A stretch of 64,000 nt of DNA from an uncultured Bacteroidota bacterium (GCA_902609095.1 CACLQQ010000001.1:1-64000); one strand, 5' to 3'. Shown: positions 30,917-43,316, counted from the first letter of the stretch. Notes: generated from the letters alone by a model not told the origin. A program made the numbers and translations.

Positions 30917-31259
30917 TAAGATCAAACATCTATTTTATGGGAAGTCTTTAAAAAACGATGCCAACGAAGTGACATTTTTCTGTAATTCGAAGAGCAGAAA
31001 ACTATAAATCGTATACAGCAACCTTATTATTATCCTACAATGGACATAACTCAATAATGAGATAATTATCACCTAATATATACCTTCTCGACATGAGGAA
31101 CGCTGACTGATTATATTTCTTTAGCACGCCTAATAAAAATAAAGACGAAACTTATTAAATCAACCGAATTTATATCCTTTAAATTTAATACAGTGGGTGA
31201 CTTCTCGATGAAATACTTTACTTAAACTAAGCTAATCAAATCACTAAATAATTAATCAC

Positions 31260-33373
31260 TTGAGACCTCTCTACCTAACACTCCTATTCCTAAGTTTTGC
31301 CTATGTACTAAACTCACAGCTCACGCCAGCGGTAATTGACAGTTTAAAGCTGCGACTCCAGAATACTCAAGACATTATTGAAAAGGTCGATATAATGAAT
31401 GATGTAAGCATTCGATATTACAGGGTTTCTGTCGACAGAGAACGTGGTATGCATACAAAGCCTTGGCTTTATCTCGAGAAATTAAATATTTGAAAGGCGA
31501 AGCAGACTCTCAAAAATATGGGAATGTTACAAAGGACATCAGAAGCGCTTATAGATTCTATACTGACTTACTAACACGCCTCTTTAGTTTTAGCAGAAAG
31601 GTATGATTTGAAGGATTTGAAAATTGCCTTATACAATAACTTAGGCAGAGCATTTGGTGAATACTCACAATACAAAAAAGCGCTGAGCCACTTACTAAAA
31701 TGTCTAGAATTAGAACAAGAATATTCACAGGCATCTTGGAAGCGCGCATTAATTTTAGCTAACGTCAGAGCACTTTATTATCAACTTAAAGATTATCGAA
31801 AGGCCTCTGAATACCTTGATAAATCTTATGATGTGGCAGAATCTCTAGGTAACTATCATATAAATATGGTGCACATATATGATAGAGCATTAACACAATA
31901 TAGATTAGGGAATTTAGCAAATGCTCAAAACTTAATATTAGAAATCCTCGACGCTTTAAAGAAAGAAAGTACTATGAAAGCCTGTATCAATCGATACTAG
32001 CACTTATGGAGATCAGAATAGAATAGAACCAACTACGAAGTGCAGTAAAATTAGCACACACAATGATGAAAGAATTAGAGATTCATCATCTACCATTATA
32101 TGATTGTATACTTCACAATCGAATAGCAGAAATAAAAATTGTTCTTAACAAGGGAGCAGAAGCTCTAACTTATAGCTTAAAGTCATTAAGTTGTGGTAAA
32201 GTAACTTTTAGTAACATAATAAAAACAGATGCTCTAAAACGACTTGATCAGGCCTACAAATTAGTAGGAAATCAGCCTATGATGGATAGTACTCATGATG
32301 AGTATGTACGTGCTACGGACCTCGAAATTGAACGACAGAAAAACATGGTAATCAGTGAAGAGGAGTTCAAATTTGAAAAACAATTAAAACAACAATAAAT
32401 TCTATTGTTACAAGAAAAACAACGAATTTCTGACCACTTGCTAAATATTTTCGTCGTCGGAATTATTGGTCTACTATTATTAAGTGCTACAGCGATATAC
32501 TCATATATCAAAAGAAATAAGATTGCTAATGATCTTTCGGAAAAAAGTAAGGCTTTAACAAAGGCAGAATATATTTTAGAAGAGAAAAATAAGATGTTAG
32601 AGAAGTATATAAAATCCAACATAAAACTATCACAGTTTGCTCATATCGCTTCTCATGATCTGAAATCTCCATTAAGGACGGTAAGGAGTTTTATTGGTTC
32701 GGCTAAGAATAGTGCTAAAGATCGATTAACTGACAGTGAGAAAGAATACATGACAATGTCACTCGATGCAACCAAGGACATGTTTAATTTGGTAGAAGAT
32801 TTGTTATCATTCTCTAAAGTAAATGACCTTGAGTTATAAATTGGAATAAGTTGATATGAATTCACTCTTCAATGAAGAAGCGCTTACCCATCTCAGCTAT
32901 TCCATTAATGAAAACAATGCGAAAATTGAAATTTGCTCCGATAATGAGATAATTTCGAGAAACAAAACAAAACTAAGACAGGTTATTGAAAATCTTCTAT
33001 CTAACACTTTAAAATTTGTTCCAGAAGGAGTGGCTCCACATATAAAGCTGATCTGTTCGACGAGAGAAAACGATTTTTGTTTTCAAATAAGTGATAATGG
33101 ATAGATATAGATAAAAAATATGCCAATCAAGTATTCGAACTTTTTATACAACTCAATTCCAAAGGTGAATATTCAGGCACAGGTTTAGGTTTAGCACTTT
33201 GTAAAGAAATTGTTGAAAAACATCATGGTAACATCTGGATAGAATATGAAATTGGAGTGGGTACAGATATATTTTTCACCATCAAGAAAGGTTTGATAAA
33301 TAATAAAAGAATTGATACTGAATTTCAACCTCAACTCAGCTCTTTAGCCTTACAATGCACTATAAACGAATAA
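31260..33373 (+). pseudogene. TPR-histidine kinase, copy 1, decayed
   Basis: TPR-like fragments, 'FAHIASHDLKSPLRTVRSFIG' (H box), 'QVIENLLSNTLKF' (N box), 'GEYSGTGLGLALCKEIVEKHHGNIW' (G box); stops and an apparent 1-nt deletion at the DNG motif near 33101. Confidence 0.85.
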
Positions 33374-33497
33374 AATGAATGAATAATATAACAATAATCA
33401 CCTCTTAATAATAAGAGTATCTCTTTAGCTAGAAATTGGTTTCTTATCTTACCAGTCCCTATTGTAACCAACAGACATGACACGTTGATACCCTTCA

Positions 33498-35573
33498 TTG
33501 CTACTGATCTATGATGCTACACCTGGATTTAGTCAATCAGGTACTCTTGTAATTGACAGCCTTTGCTTGGCATTAGAACATGAACAAGATGAAATTATAA
33601 GAGTAGATCCCCTTAATGAGATTGCATTTAGATATTACAGAATCTCTTCTGATAAGCAGTTGGAATTCTCACATCGAGCTTATCGCCTGTCAAATGATTT
33701 GAACTAAGTCAAAGGACAAACCGTAGCACTAAAGAATATAGGAATAGGTCAACGTATTTCTGGTTCTCCCTTAGACTCTCTTTTACATTATTATAGAAGA
33801 TCATTAGATATAACAATAAAATATGAGTTCAAGCACCTCGAACTCGTCCCATACAATAATATCGGTAGAGCAAGCCTATGAAAGTTATGGACGATATAGA
33901 CAAGGAATAGATTATCTATTTAAAGGTCTTGAAGTCGATACAAAATACAAGGAGCCTTCATGGACAAAAGTTCTAATTCTGGGAAATATCGGTGCACTCT
34001 ACTCTAGTTTAAAGGATTACACCAAAGCTCTTCAGTTTTTAGAAGAGTCAGCGGAATTAGGAATCGAACTAAACAGTGAGCATATCAATCTCATACATAT
34101 AGATCACCTGGCACTTACAAAATATAAATTAGGACGAACTGAAGATGCAAAAGAGCTTGTTCAGAAATCCCTGAAGAAATTAATAAGGTCTAAAGATTAT
34201 GAAAATCTCTATCAGAGCTCTATAGCACTAATTGATATTCATCTTGGCGAGGGAGAAATAGATATTAGCTAATCCTTAGCTGTAGAAATGCTAAAAAGGC
34301 TAAATCAAAATAATTTGATAACCTACAGATATAAATTATTCGACCGACTAGCAAAAATCAAATTAGCTCAATCAAATGGCGAAGAAGCCGTTGCCTATGC
34401 CAAGCAGTATCTGGAATGTGCAGAAACTAATATGAGTAATATTTTCAAATCTGATACCTTAAATCAACTCTATCGAGCATATGAATTGACAGGTGATCAA
34501 ACTATGATAAATAGTATTTACAAAGAATATGTTAGTAATACTCAATCAGAATTTGATAATAGAATAGACATGTTAGTCGGAGAAGAAGAGCATAAATTTC
34601 AAAACCTCTTAAAACAGAAGGAAATTGACTTTCAAAGAGCTAAAGAAATGGAATCTCAAAGAAGACTAAAATTATCTGTGATTGGTATAATCAGTTTATT
34701 ATTATTTAGTACTACTACATATTTATTTATCAGAAGAAACAATATTGCCAAAAAACTGGCACCAAAGAATCAGGTTCTCACTGTGACGGAACAAATCTTA
34801 GCCGAGAAGAATCAAATATTAGAAAAGTATATCGAATCCAATATTTAATTAACAAAATTTGCACACATCGCCTCACATGATTGGAAATCCCCTCTAAGAA
34901 CCATAAGTAGCTTCATCGGATTAGTTAAAAATAGTGCCAAAGAAAAACTTGATGAACATGAAATCGAGTATATCGACATATCTTTAGACGCTGCCAAAGA
35001 TATGTTCAATTTGGTTAAAGACCTCTTTTCATATTCCAAGGTCAATGCATTGAATCTGTAGTTGGAAGAAGTTGACATGAAGGCATTACTACATGAGGCA
35101 TTGCACACTTAAACTATACTATTGGTGAAACTAATGCAGATATCAATATCTGCTCTGACGGTAAAGTCATAATTGGTGATAAATCAAAGCTCCGACAAGT
35201 CCTCAAAAACTTATTGTCAAATGCGCTTAAGTTCATATCACAAGGTGTTAGGCCGCAAATCAATCTAAGTTGCGAAAATCGAGAAAACGACCTCCTTTTC
35301 CAGATTAGCGACAATGGAATAGGAATAGATCAAAATTACCTTTCTCAGGTTTTTGAACCTTTCAAACAACTGAACTCCAAAGATGAATACTCTGGCACTG
35401 GATTAGGCTTAGCATTGTGTAAAGAGATAATCGAAAAACACAAAGGAAGTATTTGGATAGAATCCGAACTTGGTAAAGGAACAGATATCACTTTCATGAT
35501 AAGAAAAGAACTCGAACCATCAGATAAGAAGGAAAAGAAAATTCAAACGGAACTTATGGTCAGTTCAATCTAA
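33498..35573 (+). pseudogene. TPR-histidine kinase, copy 2, decayed (tandem paralogue)
   Basis: Same order of motifs: 'IESNI*LTKFAHIASHDWKSPLRT', 'LSNALKFISQG', 'DEYSGTGLGLALCKEIIEKHKGSIWIESELGKGT'; several stops/frame changes. Confidence 0.85.
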
Positions 35574-35581
35574 TATTCACT

Positions 35582-36131
35582 TTATAAAATAGTATCCAAA
35601 GCTTTGTTAAATTTATTGGGAGCTTCAGACGTCAACCAATGCCCACTTTCTTCTGTGATAAGACATTTATGCTCCTAAGCAAATCTCTCTGTATAACTAA
35701 ATTTCATAGGCATATATGGGTCCTTGCCTCCCCAAACTACAAGCACCTTCTTATCCTTCGCCAACTGAATATATCGATCTTCCCAATCTCTAAAAGCCTT
35801 AGGAGAGAATGCACGGTACATTCTCAATACAGTGCTCTTCATAATAGGATTAATTCGATCATATGTTTTATCCTTATGATCTCGATTCAGTAATCGCCCT
35901 CCCCCTTTTGATCTCCATATTGTAAATCTACTCTGTCATTAATAGATTAGAAAGTTCTCCTAAAAGTGGTGTCCTCCATATCCCAGCCCAAAAGTGCCAA
36001 CTATAATCTGAAAAATACAAGGAGTTAGTCACACATATAGAACGAATAATTGAAGAATGCTCTATAGCCCAACTTAAACCAACTGAGCCGCCTAAATCAT
36101 GAGCCACTAAATGCGATGGTTCAATAGACAT
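35582..36131 (-). pseudogene. alpha/beta hydrolase (haloalkane dehalogenase-like), 5'-truncated and with a stop
   Basis: 'SHLVAHDLGGSVGLSWAIEHSSIIRSICVTNS' nucleophile-elbow region; downstream 'VVWGGKDPYMP' and 'ESGHWL' in decayed frame; N-terminal half absent. Confidence 0.7.
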
Positions 36132-36147
36132 TCAGCTTGTAATTGAT

Positions 36148-37604
36148 ATGATTGATATCAAAATCGAGTTGATAGAGAATCAAGTCATAATTGCCAATCT
36201 ACCAGAACGTATGGGCGTATTCGTGGTCTTTGATGATCCGAGAACAATTGGTTCTCCAAGTGATTCAACAGCCTTTTATGGAACACCTCAGCAACTGAGT
36301 AATATTGAAATCGATATCAACAATCCAAGTGAGTGTATTGATCCCACCGATGGAACGGTAATGATTGCGACATCAGAGCTCATCATAGGAAATTCCTATG
36401 AAGTGACACTACGAAATGAAGATTACGAGATGGTTTGGAGGACAGTCAACATCAATGAGGACAACCCATTTCTATTAGATACAGTACTCCCTGGAGAATA
36501 TGATATCTTTCAGATTAAGCCGACAACCGGTAACTGCAGCTTTGCTATGAGGGATACAAGTATAGATGTAGAGGACCCTGATCAGGTAATCCAATTAGAG
36601 GTGAGCAGCAACGGTCCAGTATGTAGAGGAACCCCACTGAGACTCTCAGGATTTGGCAACCACTCTAAAGAAATTGAATGGACAGGGCCTCTCGGCTATT
36701 GGTCTATAGAGAATACTTCTACAATCAGTAATCCGCAAGATGATCAGGCGGACAGCTATGTATTCACAGCATCCTATAAAGTCTGTGAAAAAACTGATTC
36801 TGCTAATGTATTCGTCGCTCCAGCTATTAATGGAGAATTCATTGGAAATGAAGTGTACTGTGCTATACTATAGATAACATCATGCTGGTCGCTACAGGTG
36901 AAGGAGAAAACCTAAATTTTAATTGGCTCAGCCCGATAGGCAATCGATATAATGATTCCATACTTACAATCCCTCAATGTATCACGGCACAGACAGGTGA
37001 TTTCAGGCTCATTATATACAATAATGTACGTTCCGATACCTTGTATAAAGAAGTTACGGTGAATTCATCTCCTTCCATCTTAATTGACCAAAGCATCATT
37101 ACAGATTATTTTGATCCACTAACACTACAACCAGAGATTACCAATGCTACTAACCCCATATATCAATAGACTTCGAGCTATGGTTTAAGTTGTGATGATT
37201 GTCTTAGCCCTGATGTAAACTTCGCTTTACAAAAAAGTTATCAACTCAATGTTAAAAATGAATTCAAGTGTCGAGATAGTGTACAGGTAGAATTAGGATT
37301 GATTAAGGAGGATCTCATATATATTCCTAATGCATTCTCTCCGAACGGAGACGGTATCAATGATCGATTTGAGTTAAGATCTGGCTGCGGTCTAGAACGA
37401 ATTAATAACATTAAGATGTCCGACCGCTGGGGTCCCATAGTCTATCAATCGGGTATTATTGACACCTTTTAATTCAATAGATTCTGGTACGGAACTGTCA
37501 GAAATGGTACTTATCAAGTTGGAATATATGGATACGCCTTAAAAATCTTCTTAGTAGATGGTTCTATTCAACAATTATATTGCAAAGTCAATTTAGTCAG
37601 ATAA
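36148..37604 (+). pseudogene. T9SS type-B (gliding-associated C-terminal domain) secreted protein, 5'-truncated, decayed
   Basis: 'YIPNAFSPNGDGINDRFELRSGC' and following domain to '...CKVNLVR*'; internal stops and frame change. Confidence 0.85.
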
Positions 37605-37674
37605 TGAATTACTTGCCGTCAGTTAAAGATGTATTACCTTAAATAAAATCGAGAAAGAACAGAAACTGATGTCT

Positions 37675-38642
37675 CTACTGAATCAATGTCTTGATTCTTG
37701 CCAAAGCAGTATCATATTCTCTGCTTAACTTAGCAACTAATTCTCCTGCTGATAGCACTTCGTCAATATTGCCAATGCCTTGTCCACAACCCCAAATATC
37801 TTTCCACGCTTTGACATCAGTATTACCACCTAAACCAAAATTCATTTTGCTTGGATCACTCTCAGGAAGATTATGTGGATCTAATCCAGCATTTTCTATT
37901 GACTTCTTGAGGTAGTTTCCATGAACCCCAGTAAATAGATTGGAGTAAATGATATCTTCTGCTTTTCCATCAACAATCCCTTGCTTATAGTCATCATTCG
38001 CTCTTGCTTCCTTTGTTGATATAAAGGCACTTCCTATCTACGCTAAGTCAGCTCCCGTGGTCTGAGCACCTAAAACGGCAGCACCTGAAACAATCGAACC
38101 AGATAAGGCAACTGGACCATCATACCATGCTCGTATCTCTTGCATAAGTGCAAATGGAGATATCGTACCTGAATGTCCACCAGCTCCAGCAGCTACAGGT
38201 ATTAACCCATCTGCTCCTTTCTCTATGCCCTTATGAGCAAAACGATCATTGATTACATCGTGCAAAACGATGCCACCCCATTAGTGGCAGCCTCATTAAT
38301 CTCTACTCTGGCACCAAGAGAGGTAATCATCAAAGGAACCTTCCATTTAGCACAGGTGATCATATCTTCCTCCAATCTATTGTTAGAGCGATTTACGATT
38401 TGATTTACCGCAAAGGGAGCAGCAGGCTGATTAGGGTTAGCCTTGTTGTGTGCTTCTAACTCCTCTGTGATTTGGTGTAACCACTCATCCAACTAAAATT
38501 GAGGCCTTGCATTAAGTGCCAGAAAACTCCCCACAATCCCAGCCTTAAACTGTACAATGACTAATTTGGGTTCAGAAATAATAAACAAAGGAGAACCTAT
38601 TACTGGAAGTCTTAAATTATCGAAAAGGGCTGGAAGTGCCAT
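37675..38642 (-). pseudogene. nitronate monooxygenase (2-nitropropane dioxygenase) family, decayed
   Basis: 'MALPALFDNLRLPVIGSPLFIIS', 'GADGLIPVAAGAGGHSG', 'GPVALSGSIVSGAAVLGAQTTGADLA*IGSAFISTKEA'; two in-frame TAG plus a frameshift near 38270. Confidence 0.85.
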
Positions 38643-38942
38643 TAGATCTTATATTTTTCATTAATTACTGACTTGGAGTAACAAAGGGCTATAAATTTTA
38701 GTAGTACTACAGACAGTTAATAATGAAAAAATAAATAGTGAATTTTGAAAGACATCTATTTTCAGAACTATTCCATCAATTGATTTTTGCATTTTTTAGT
38801 TAGAATGCCAATTGCATTAAATGTGTGTATTCCTTCACTCATATTATTAAAAAAAGGTCGGTTCATAATAAGATCTCAGAATATTAAATCGATTTGGTCT
38901 CTATACATGATTTCATTTCAAACTCTTTCACGTTATTCTCTA

Positions 38943-38963
38943 TATATTTGCAACATTGTTGCA
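38943..38963 (+). promoter_or_regulatory. -7 box TATATTTG (38943-38950) overlapping perfect 7-1-7 palindrome TGCAACA-T-TGTTGCA (38949-38963); candidate Fur-family (Zur) operator
   Basis: Palindrome directly visible; TAnnTTTG match; ends 20 nt before the ATG of the COG0523 gene (38984). Confidence 0.6.
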
Positions 38964-38983
38964 TTATTAAGTCTTTGTATGAT

Positions 38984-40207
38984 ATGAAAGTAAAAAATAA
39001 ACTTCCAGTAACTGTATTAAGTGGATTCCTTGGTGCTGGTAAAACGACCTTACTTAACCATGTTTTACATAACAAAGAAGGTCTCAAAGTAGCCGTCATT
39101 GTAAATGACATGAGTGAAGTAAACGTAGATGCTGAATTGGTTAAAAATGAAAACACGCTTTCTCGAACTGAGGAGAAATTAGTAGAGATGAGTAATGGAT
39201 GCATCTGTTGCACATTGAGAGAGGACCTAATGATCGAAGTAGAACGACTGGCTAAAGAAAATAGATTTGACTATCTCCTTATTGAAAGCACAGGTATCAG
39301 TGAGCCTGTGCCTGTCGCACAGACCTTCACATTTGTTGATGAGAATAATGGTATTGATCTATCCAGGTTTAGTTACGTGGATACGATGGTAACGGTTGTG
39401 GACGCCTTTAACTTTTTTGAAGACTTCGGCAGCCCAGAAACTCTCATGGACCGCAAACTCACAGATATTGATGGAGATAATCGAACGATAGTAGATTTAC
39501 TAACTGATCAAATCGAATTTGCCAATGTCATCTTATTGAACAAAACAGATTTAGTTTCAGAAAAACATCTCGGAATCTTAGAGGCTGGATTAAATAAACT
39601 CAATCCAGGGGCCAAAATCATTAAGTCAAGCTATAGTAGAGTTGATCCCAAAGAAATTATCAATACTGGATTATTCGACTTTGAAGAAGCTGAACAGAGT
39701 GCTGGCTGGATTGAAGAATTAAACAAAGCAGAGCATACTCCAGAAACAGAGGAATACGATATATCATCATTTGTATATAGGACTAAGACACCATTCAACC
39801 CTGAGCGTTTTTGGAATTATATTCAAACTAAGTTCCCTACCAATGTCATGCGAAGCAAGGGTTTATTTTGGCTGGCATCTCGCCCTGATCAAGCAATGAT
39901 ATGGGGTCAGGCTGGTAGCTCACTCAAAGCAGAAAGTGCAGGTGTCTGGTGGAGCGTTATGCCTTATAAAAAAAGAATGCAGTATCAATCCTATATCTAC
40001 AATAGACATATCATTGAAGAAGGTTGGGATGAAGACTTTGGAGATAGAAAGAACGAAATAGTTATTATTGGTCAGGACATGGATGAAAAAAAAATCAGAG
40101 CAGAATTCGATAATTGCTTAATGACGGAGAAAGAATTAGCTGATGGTAAATGGAAGGAAGGTTATGATGATGAATGGCCAGTAGAGAGAGCTTATGCTTT
40201 GAATTAA
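38984..40207 (+). CDS. COG0523/CobW-family GTP-binding metallochaperone
   Basis: '[20 protein letters not shown]' P-loop, '[12 protein letters not shown]' (GCxCC), '[11 protein letters not shown]', 'ILLNKTDLV'. M31 of the supplied ORF is the likely start. Confidence 0.92.
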   Translation: MKVKNKLPVTVLSGFLGAGKTTLLNHVLHNKEGLKVAVIVNDMSEVNVDAELVKNENTLSRTEEKLVEMSNGCICCTLREDLMIEVERLAKENRFDYLLIESTGISEPVPVAQTFTFVDENNGIDLSRFSYVDTMVTVVDAFNFFEDFGSPETLMDRKLTDIDGDNRTIVDLLTDQIEFANVILLNKTDLVSEKHLGILEAGLNKLNPGAKIIKSSYSRVDPKEIINTGLFDFEEAEQSAGWIEELNKAEHTPETEEYDISSFVYRTKTPFNPERFWNYIQTKFPTNVMRSKGLFWLASRPDQAMIWGQAGSSLKAESAGVWWSVMPYKKRMQYQSYIYNRHIIEEGWDEDFGDRKNEIVIIGQDMDEKKIRAEFDNCLMTEKELADGKWKEGYDDEWPVERAYALN

Positions 40208-40295
40208 AATTTTATGCACTCACCAATTCAAAAAAGATTTCATGAGTTGAGGTTGTAGCATCATTAGCTTACTATGAATATTTATCAAATTATAT

Positions 40296-40712
40296 ATGAC
40301 TACAATAGAGCTCGAAGAAATAACAGAACTCAGACCACAATTCGTAAAGAGAAATGGTATCCTGCCAGTTGCAGTACAAGAAAACTCTAATGGACAGATC
40401 CTCATACTTGCCTCAGTGAATGAAGAAGCCTTTAATAATACTATCAAACATAAAATTTGCACATTTTACAGTACATCCAGAAACAAGCTATGGATCAAAG
40501 GACAAACATAACGTAATTATCTACAGTTGGATGAGGTACTCATAGATTGTGATCAAGACGCTAAAGTGTATAAGGTTACCCTTAAAAAAGGAGGCGTATG
40601 TCACACCTTCAATCAATATGGAGACGACAGAAAAGCCTGTTTCTACCGTAACGTTGATTTGGACTCTAAAGCTTTGAATTTTTTAGAAAAAGAAACGGCA
40701 TACATTAAATAA
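40296..40712 (+). pseudogene. hisI: phosphoribosyl-AMP cyclohydrolase (HisI-like) with one in-frame TAA
   Basis: 'LRPQFVKRNGILPVAVQENSNGQILILASVNEEAF...FYSTSRNKLWIKGQT*RNYLQLDEVLIDCDQDAKVYKV...GGVCHTFNQYGDDRKACFYR'; both fragments in the same frame. Confidence 0.88.
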
Positions 40713-40776
40713 TCAAGAAAAGAAGGCTATCACCTTTACTGTAATTTATTAGGTCACCTCAGCAGATCATCACCAT

Positions 40777-42260
40777 GACATTACAAGTATATAATACACT
40801 CACCTCTCAGAAAGAAGAATTCAAATATCACTGACAACAGGGTAGGCATGTATGTCTGTGGACCTACCGTCTATGGCGAACCTCATTTAGGTCATGCTCG
40901 ATCAGCTATCACGTTTGATACCGTGTATCAATATCTCAGCTATTTGGGATATAAAGTGCGCTATGTCCGCAATATCACGGATGTAGGTCATCTCGAAGAT
41001 GAAGAAAACGGTACGGGAGAGGACAAAATATTAAAGAAAGCTCGGATCGAGCAACTCGAGTCAATGGAGGTTGCTCAGCATTATACTAATATATATCGCA
41101 GTGCTATGAGAGCATTGAATGTGAAGGAGCCATCAATTGAGCCTACAGCTTCTGGTCATATTCCTGAACAAATCGAGACTATTCAAAAGACTCTTACCAA
41201 TGGTTTAGCTTATGAAGCTAATGGATCAATTTATTTCGATGTCAAGACTTATGAAGAACGATTTGAATATGGCATCTTATCAAACAAAAAGTTAAATGAA
41301 CTACAAGCAGCAAGCCATGATAACTTGGAAGGATTAGAAGAAAAAAGATTCCATGCTGACTTTGCCTTACGGAAAAAGGCTCAACCAGAACATATCATGC
41401 AGTGGAATTAGCCATGGGGCAATGGATTCCCAGGTTGGCATATAGAATGTACTTCTATGAGTACAAAGGACCTCGGAATACCTTTTGACATCCATGGTGG
41501 CGGTATGGACTTAAAGTTTCCGCATCATGAATCCGAGATTTGTCAAAGTATGGCAGCGTATGGCCAAAAACCCATTAACTATTGGTTACATAATAATATG
41601 GTCACCCTAAATGGGCAAAAAATGTCAAAGTTTAAAGGTAATTTCATTACGCTGGAGGAAATGTTCACCGGCAATCATGAACTATTGATACAATCCTATT
41701 CGCCAATGGTGGTGCGGTTTTTCATCCTTCAAGCTCACTATGGAAGCACAATAGATTTCTCAAATGAAAGTCTTCTGGCCGCAGTGAGTGGACTAAAGAA
41801 ACTCGAAAATAGCTTTACAAAGCTTGACTCTATAATATCAGATCCTAATCAAGAGATCGACCAAGACCTCAACGAGGAAATGTCTGTTGCAATTGATAAA
41901 TGTCATGCTGCCATCAATGACGACTTTAATACTGCTAAGCTAATTGCTGCCATGTTTGAATTGAGCAAGATTATTAACAAGCTATCGGATGTTAGGACTA
42001 AGAGTATCATAAATCTTAAGACTCTTGAACGGCTCTCAAGTGACTACAAGACTTTCATGAGAGATATATTAGGATTGACAGATAATTCCGACACATCGGA
42101 CAAAGTATCTGATACAATGGAAATATTAATTGAGCTTAGGCGTCAAGCTAAAGTTGAGAAGAACTATACTTATTCAGACTTGATCAGAGATAAATTAGAA
42201 GAAATTGGCATTCAGCTATATGATGAAAAAGACGGTAGTATCGCTTATACTATTAAATAA
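40777..42260 (+). pseudogene. cysS: cysteinyl-tRNA synthetase with N-terminal frameshift and an in-frame TAG
   Basis: '[17 protein letters not shown]' then shifted frame '[27 protein letters not shown]'; '[24 protein letters not shown]'; '[18 protein letters not shown]'; 'KMSKFKGNF' (KMSKS-like). Confidence 0.9.
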
Positions 42261-42287
42261 GACAAAAGAGTAGAAGATATTAGAATC

Positions 42288-43316
42288 ATGAAAAAGAAAA
42301 CTACCATCCTCACAGGTTTTTTAGGAGCTGGCAAGACTACATTTCTCAATCATCTAATCACCAACAAAACTGATGTTAAGTATGCCATTATCGAAAATGA
42401 AATTAGAGAACAAAATATTGATAATGATTTAATTATCAGATCATCAGACGATATTGTAGAGCTCAAAAATGGATGCCTTTGTTGTTCGCTGAATGATAGC
42501 CTTTATGAAATATTGAGCGAATTGTATCATCGAAAAGATGACTTTGATGAATTGATAATTGAGGCAACCGGCATTACTGATCCTGCCAGTATTGCTGAAC
42601 ATTTTCTAATTCATCCTGATGTTAAAAAGACGTTTAAACTCGTTAATACTATATGCATCATAGATGCAGAAATTGTAGAAGATTGGCTCGACGAAACAGA
42701 AGAAGCACGAAAGCAAATCGCCTTTTCTGATGTGTTGCTGATTGGCAAAACTGACTTAGTATCCCCCTCATATGTGGATACACTGATAGCCATCTTAAAA
42801 GGTATCAATCCACTTGCTCAGATGTTTATTAAGTCAGATGAGGGAGAATACCCAAAGATTTTCCCTGCTTCTCAAAAGAGCTTATATCTTTCAAATAAAA
42901 CCGTTGAAAGTGAGCATCACCATCACGATGATTTATGTAATCACCATCATGATATTTGTGATCAAGATCACAAATATCATGGATATAAAACTCATAGTCA
43001 TACCGACATAGTAACTTGTTCATTTGTATACGATAAGACATTCGATATGCAAAAGCTCCATTATAGGTTGATGGTCTTACTCAATGTTCAATCAAAAGGA
43101 TTATATCGAATTAAAGATATCGTCTACACCGATAATCCTAATGAAAAATTAGTGGTCCAATCTGTGGGCAAAAGATTAAGCATCCAAGAGATACCAGGGA
43201 CGACAGAAGAATCTAAAACGTCTAAATTCGTTTTCATTGGAAGAAATCTAAAACCAGACGGATTTCTAATTTCATTAAAACAAAGTGTCAACACTGCCGT
43301 TACTGTAGAAATTTGA
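42288..43316 (+). CDS. COG0523-family GTPase with His-rich metal-binding insert
   Basis: '[17 protein letters not shown]', 'KNGCLCCSLND', 'IIEATGITDPA', 'HHHHDDLCNHHHDICDQDHKYHGYKTHSH'. Confidence 0.92.
   Translation: MKKKTTILTGFLGAGKTTFLNHLITNKTDVKYAIIENEIREQNIDNDLIIRSSDDIVELKNGCLCCSLNDSLYEILSELYHRKDDFDELIIEATGITDPASIAEHFLIHPDVKKTFKLVNTICIIDAEIVEDWLDETEEARKQIAFSDVLLIGKTDLVSPSYVDTLIAILKGINPLAQMFIKSDEGEYPKIFPASQKSLYLSNKTVESEHHHHDDLCNHHHDICDQDHKYHGYKTHSHTDIVTCSFVYDKTFDMQKLHYRLMVLLNVQSKGLYRIKDIVYTDNPNEKLVVQSVGKRLSIQEIPGTTEESKTSKFVFIGRNLKPDGFLISLKQSVNTAVTVEI

Noticed and set aside
42814-43041. ORFs 42814..43011(+) and 42829..43041(-) over the His-rich region
   Set aside because: They are out-of-frame shadows of the His-codon-rich insert of the COG0523 gene.
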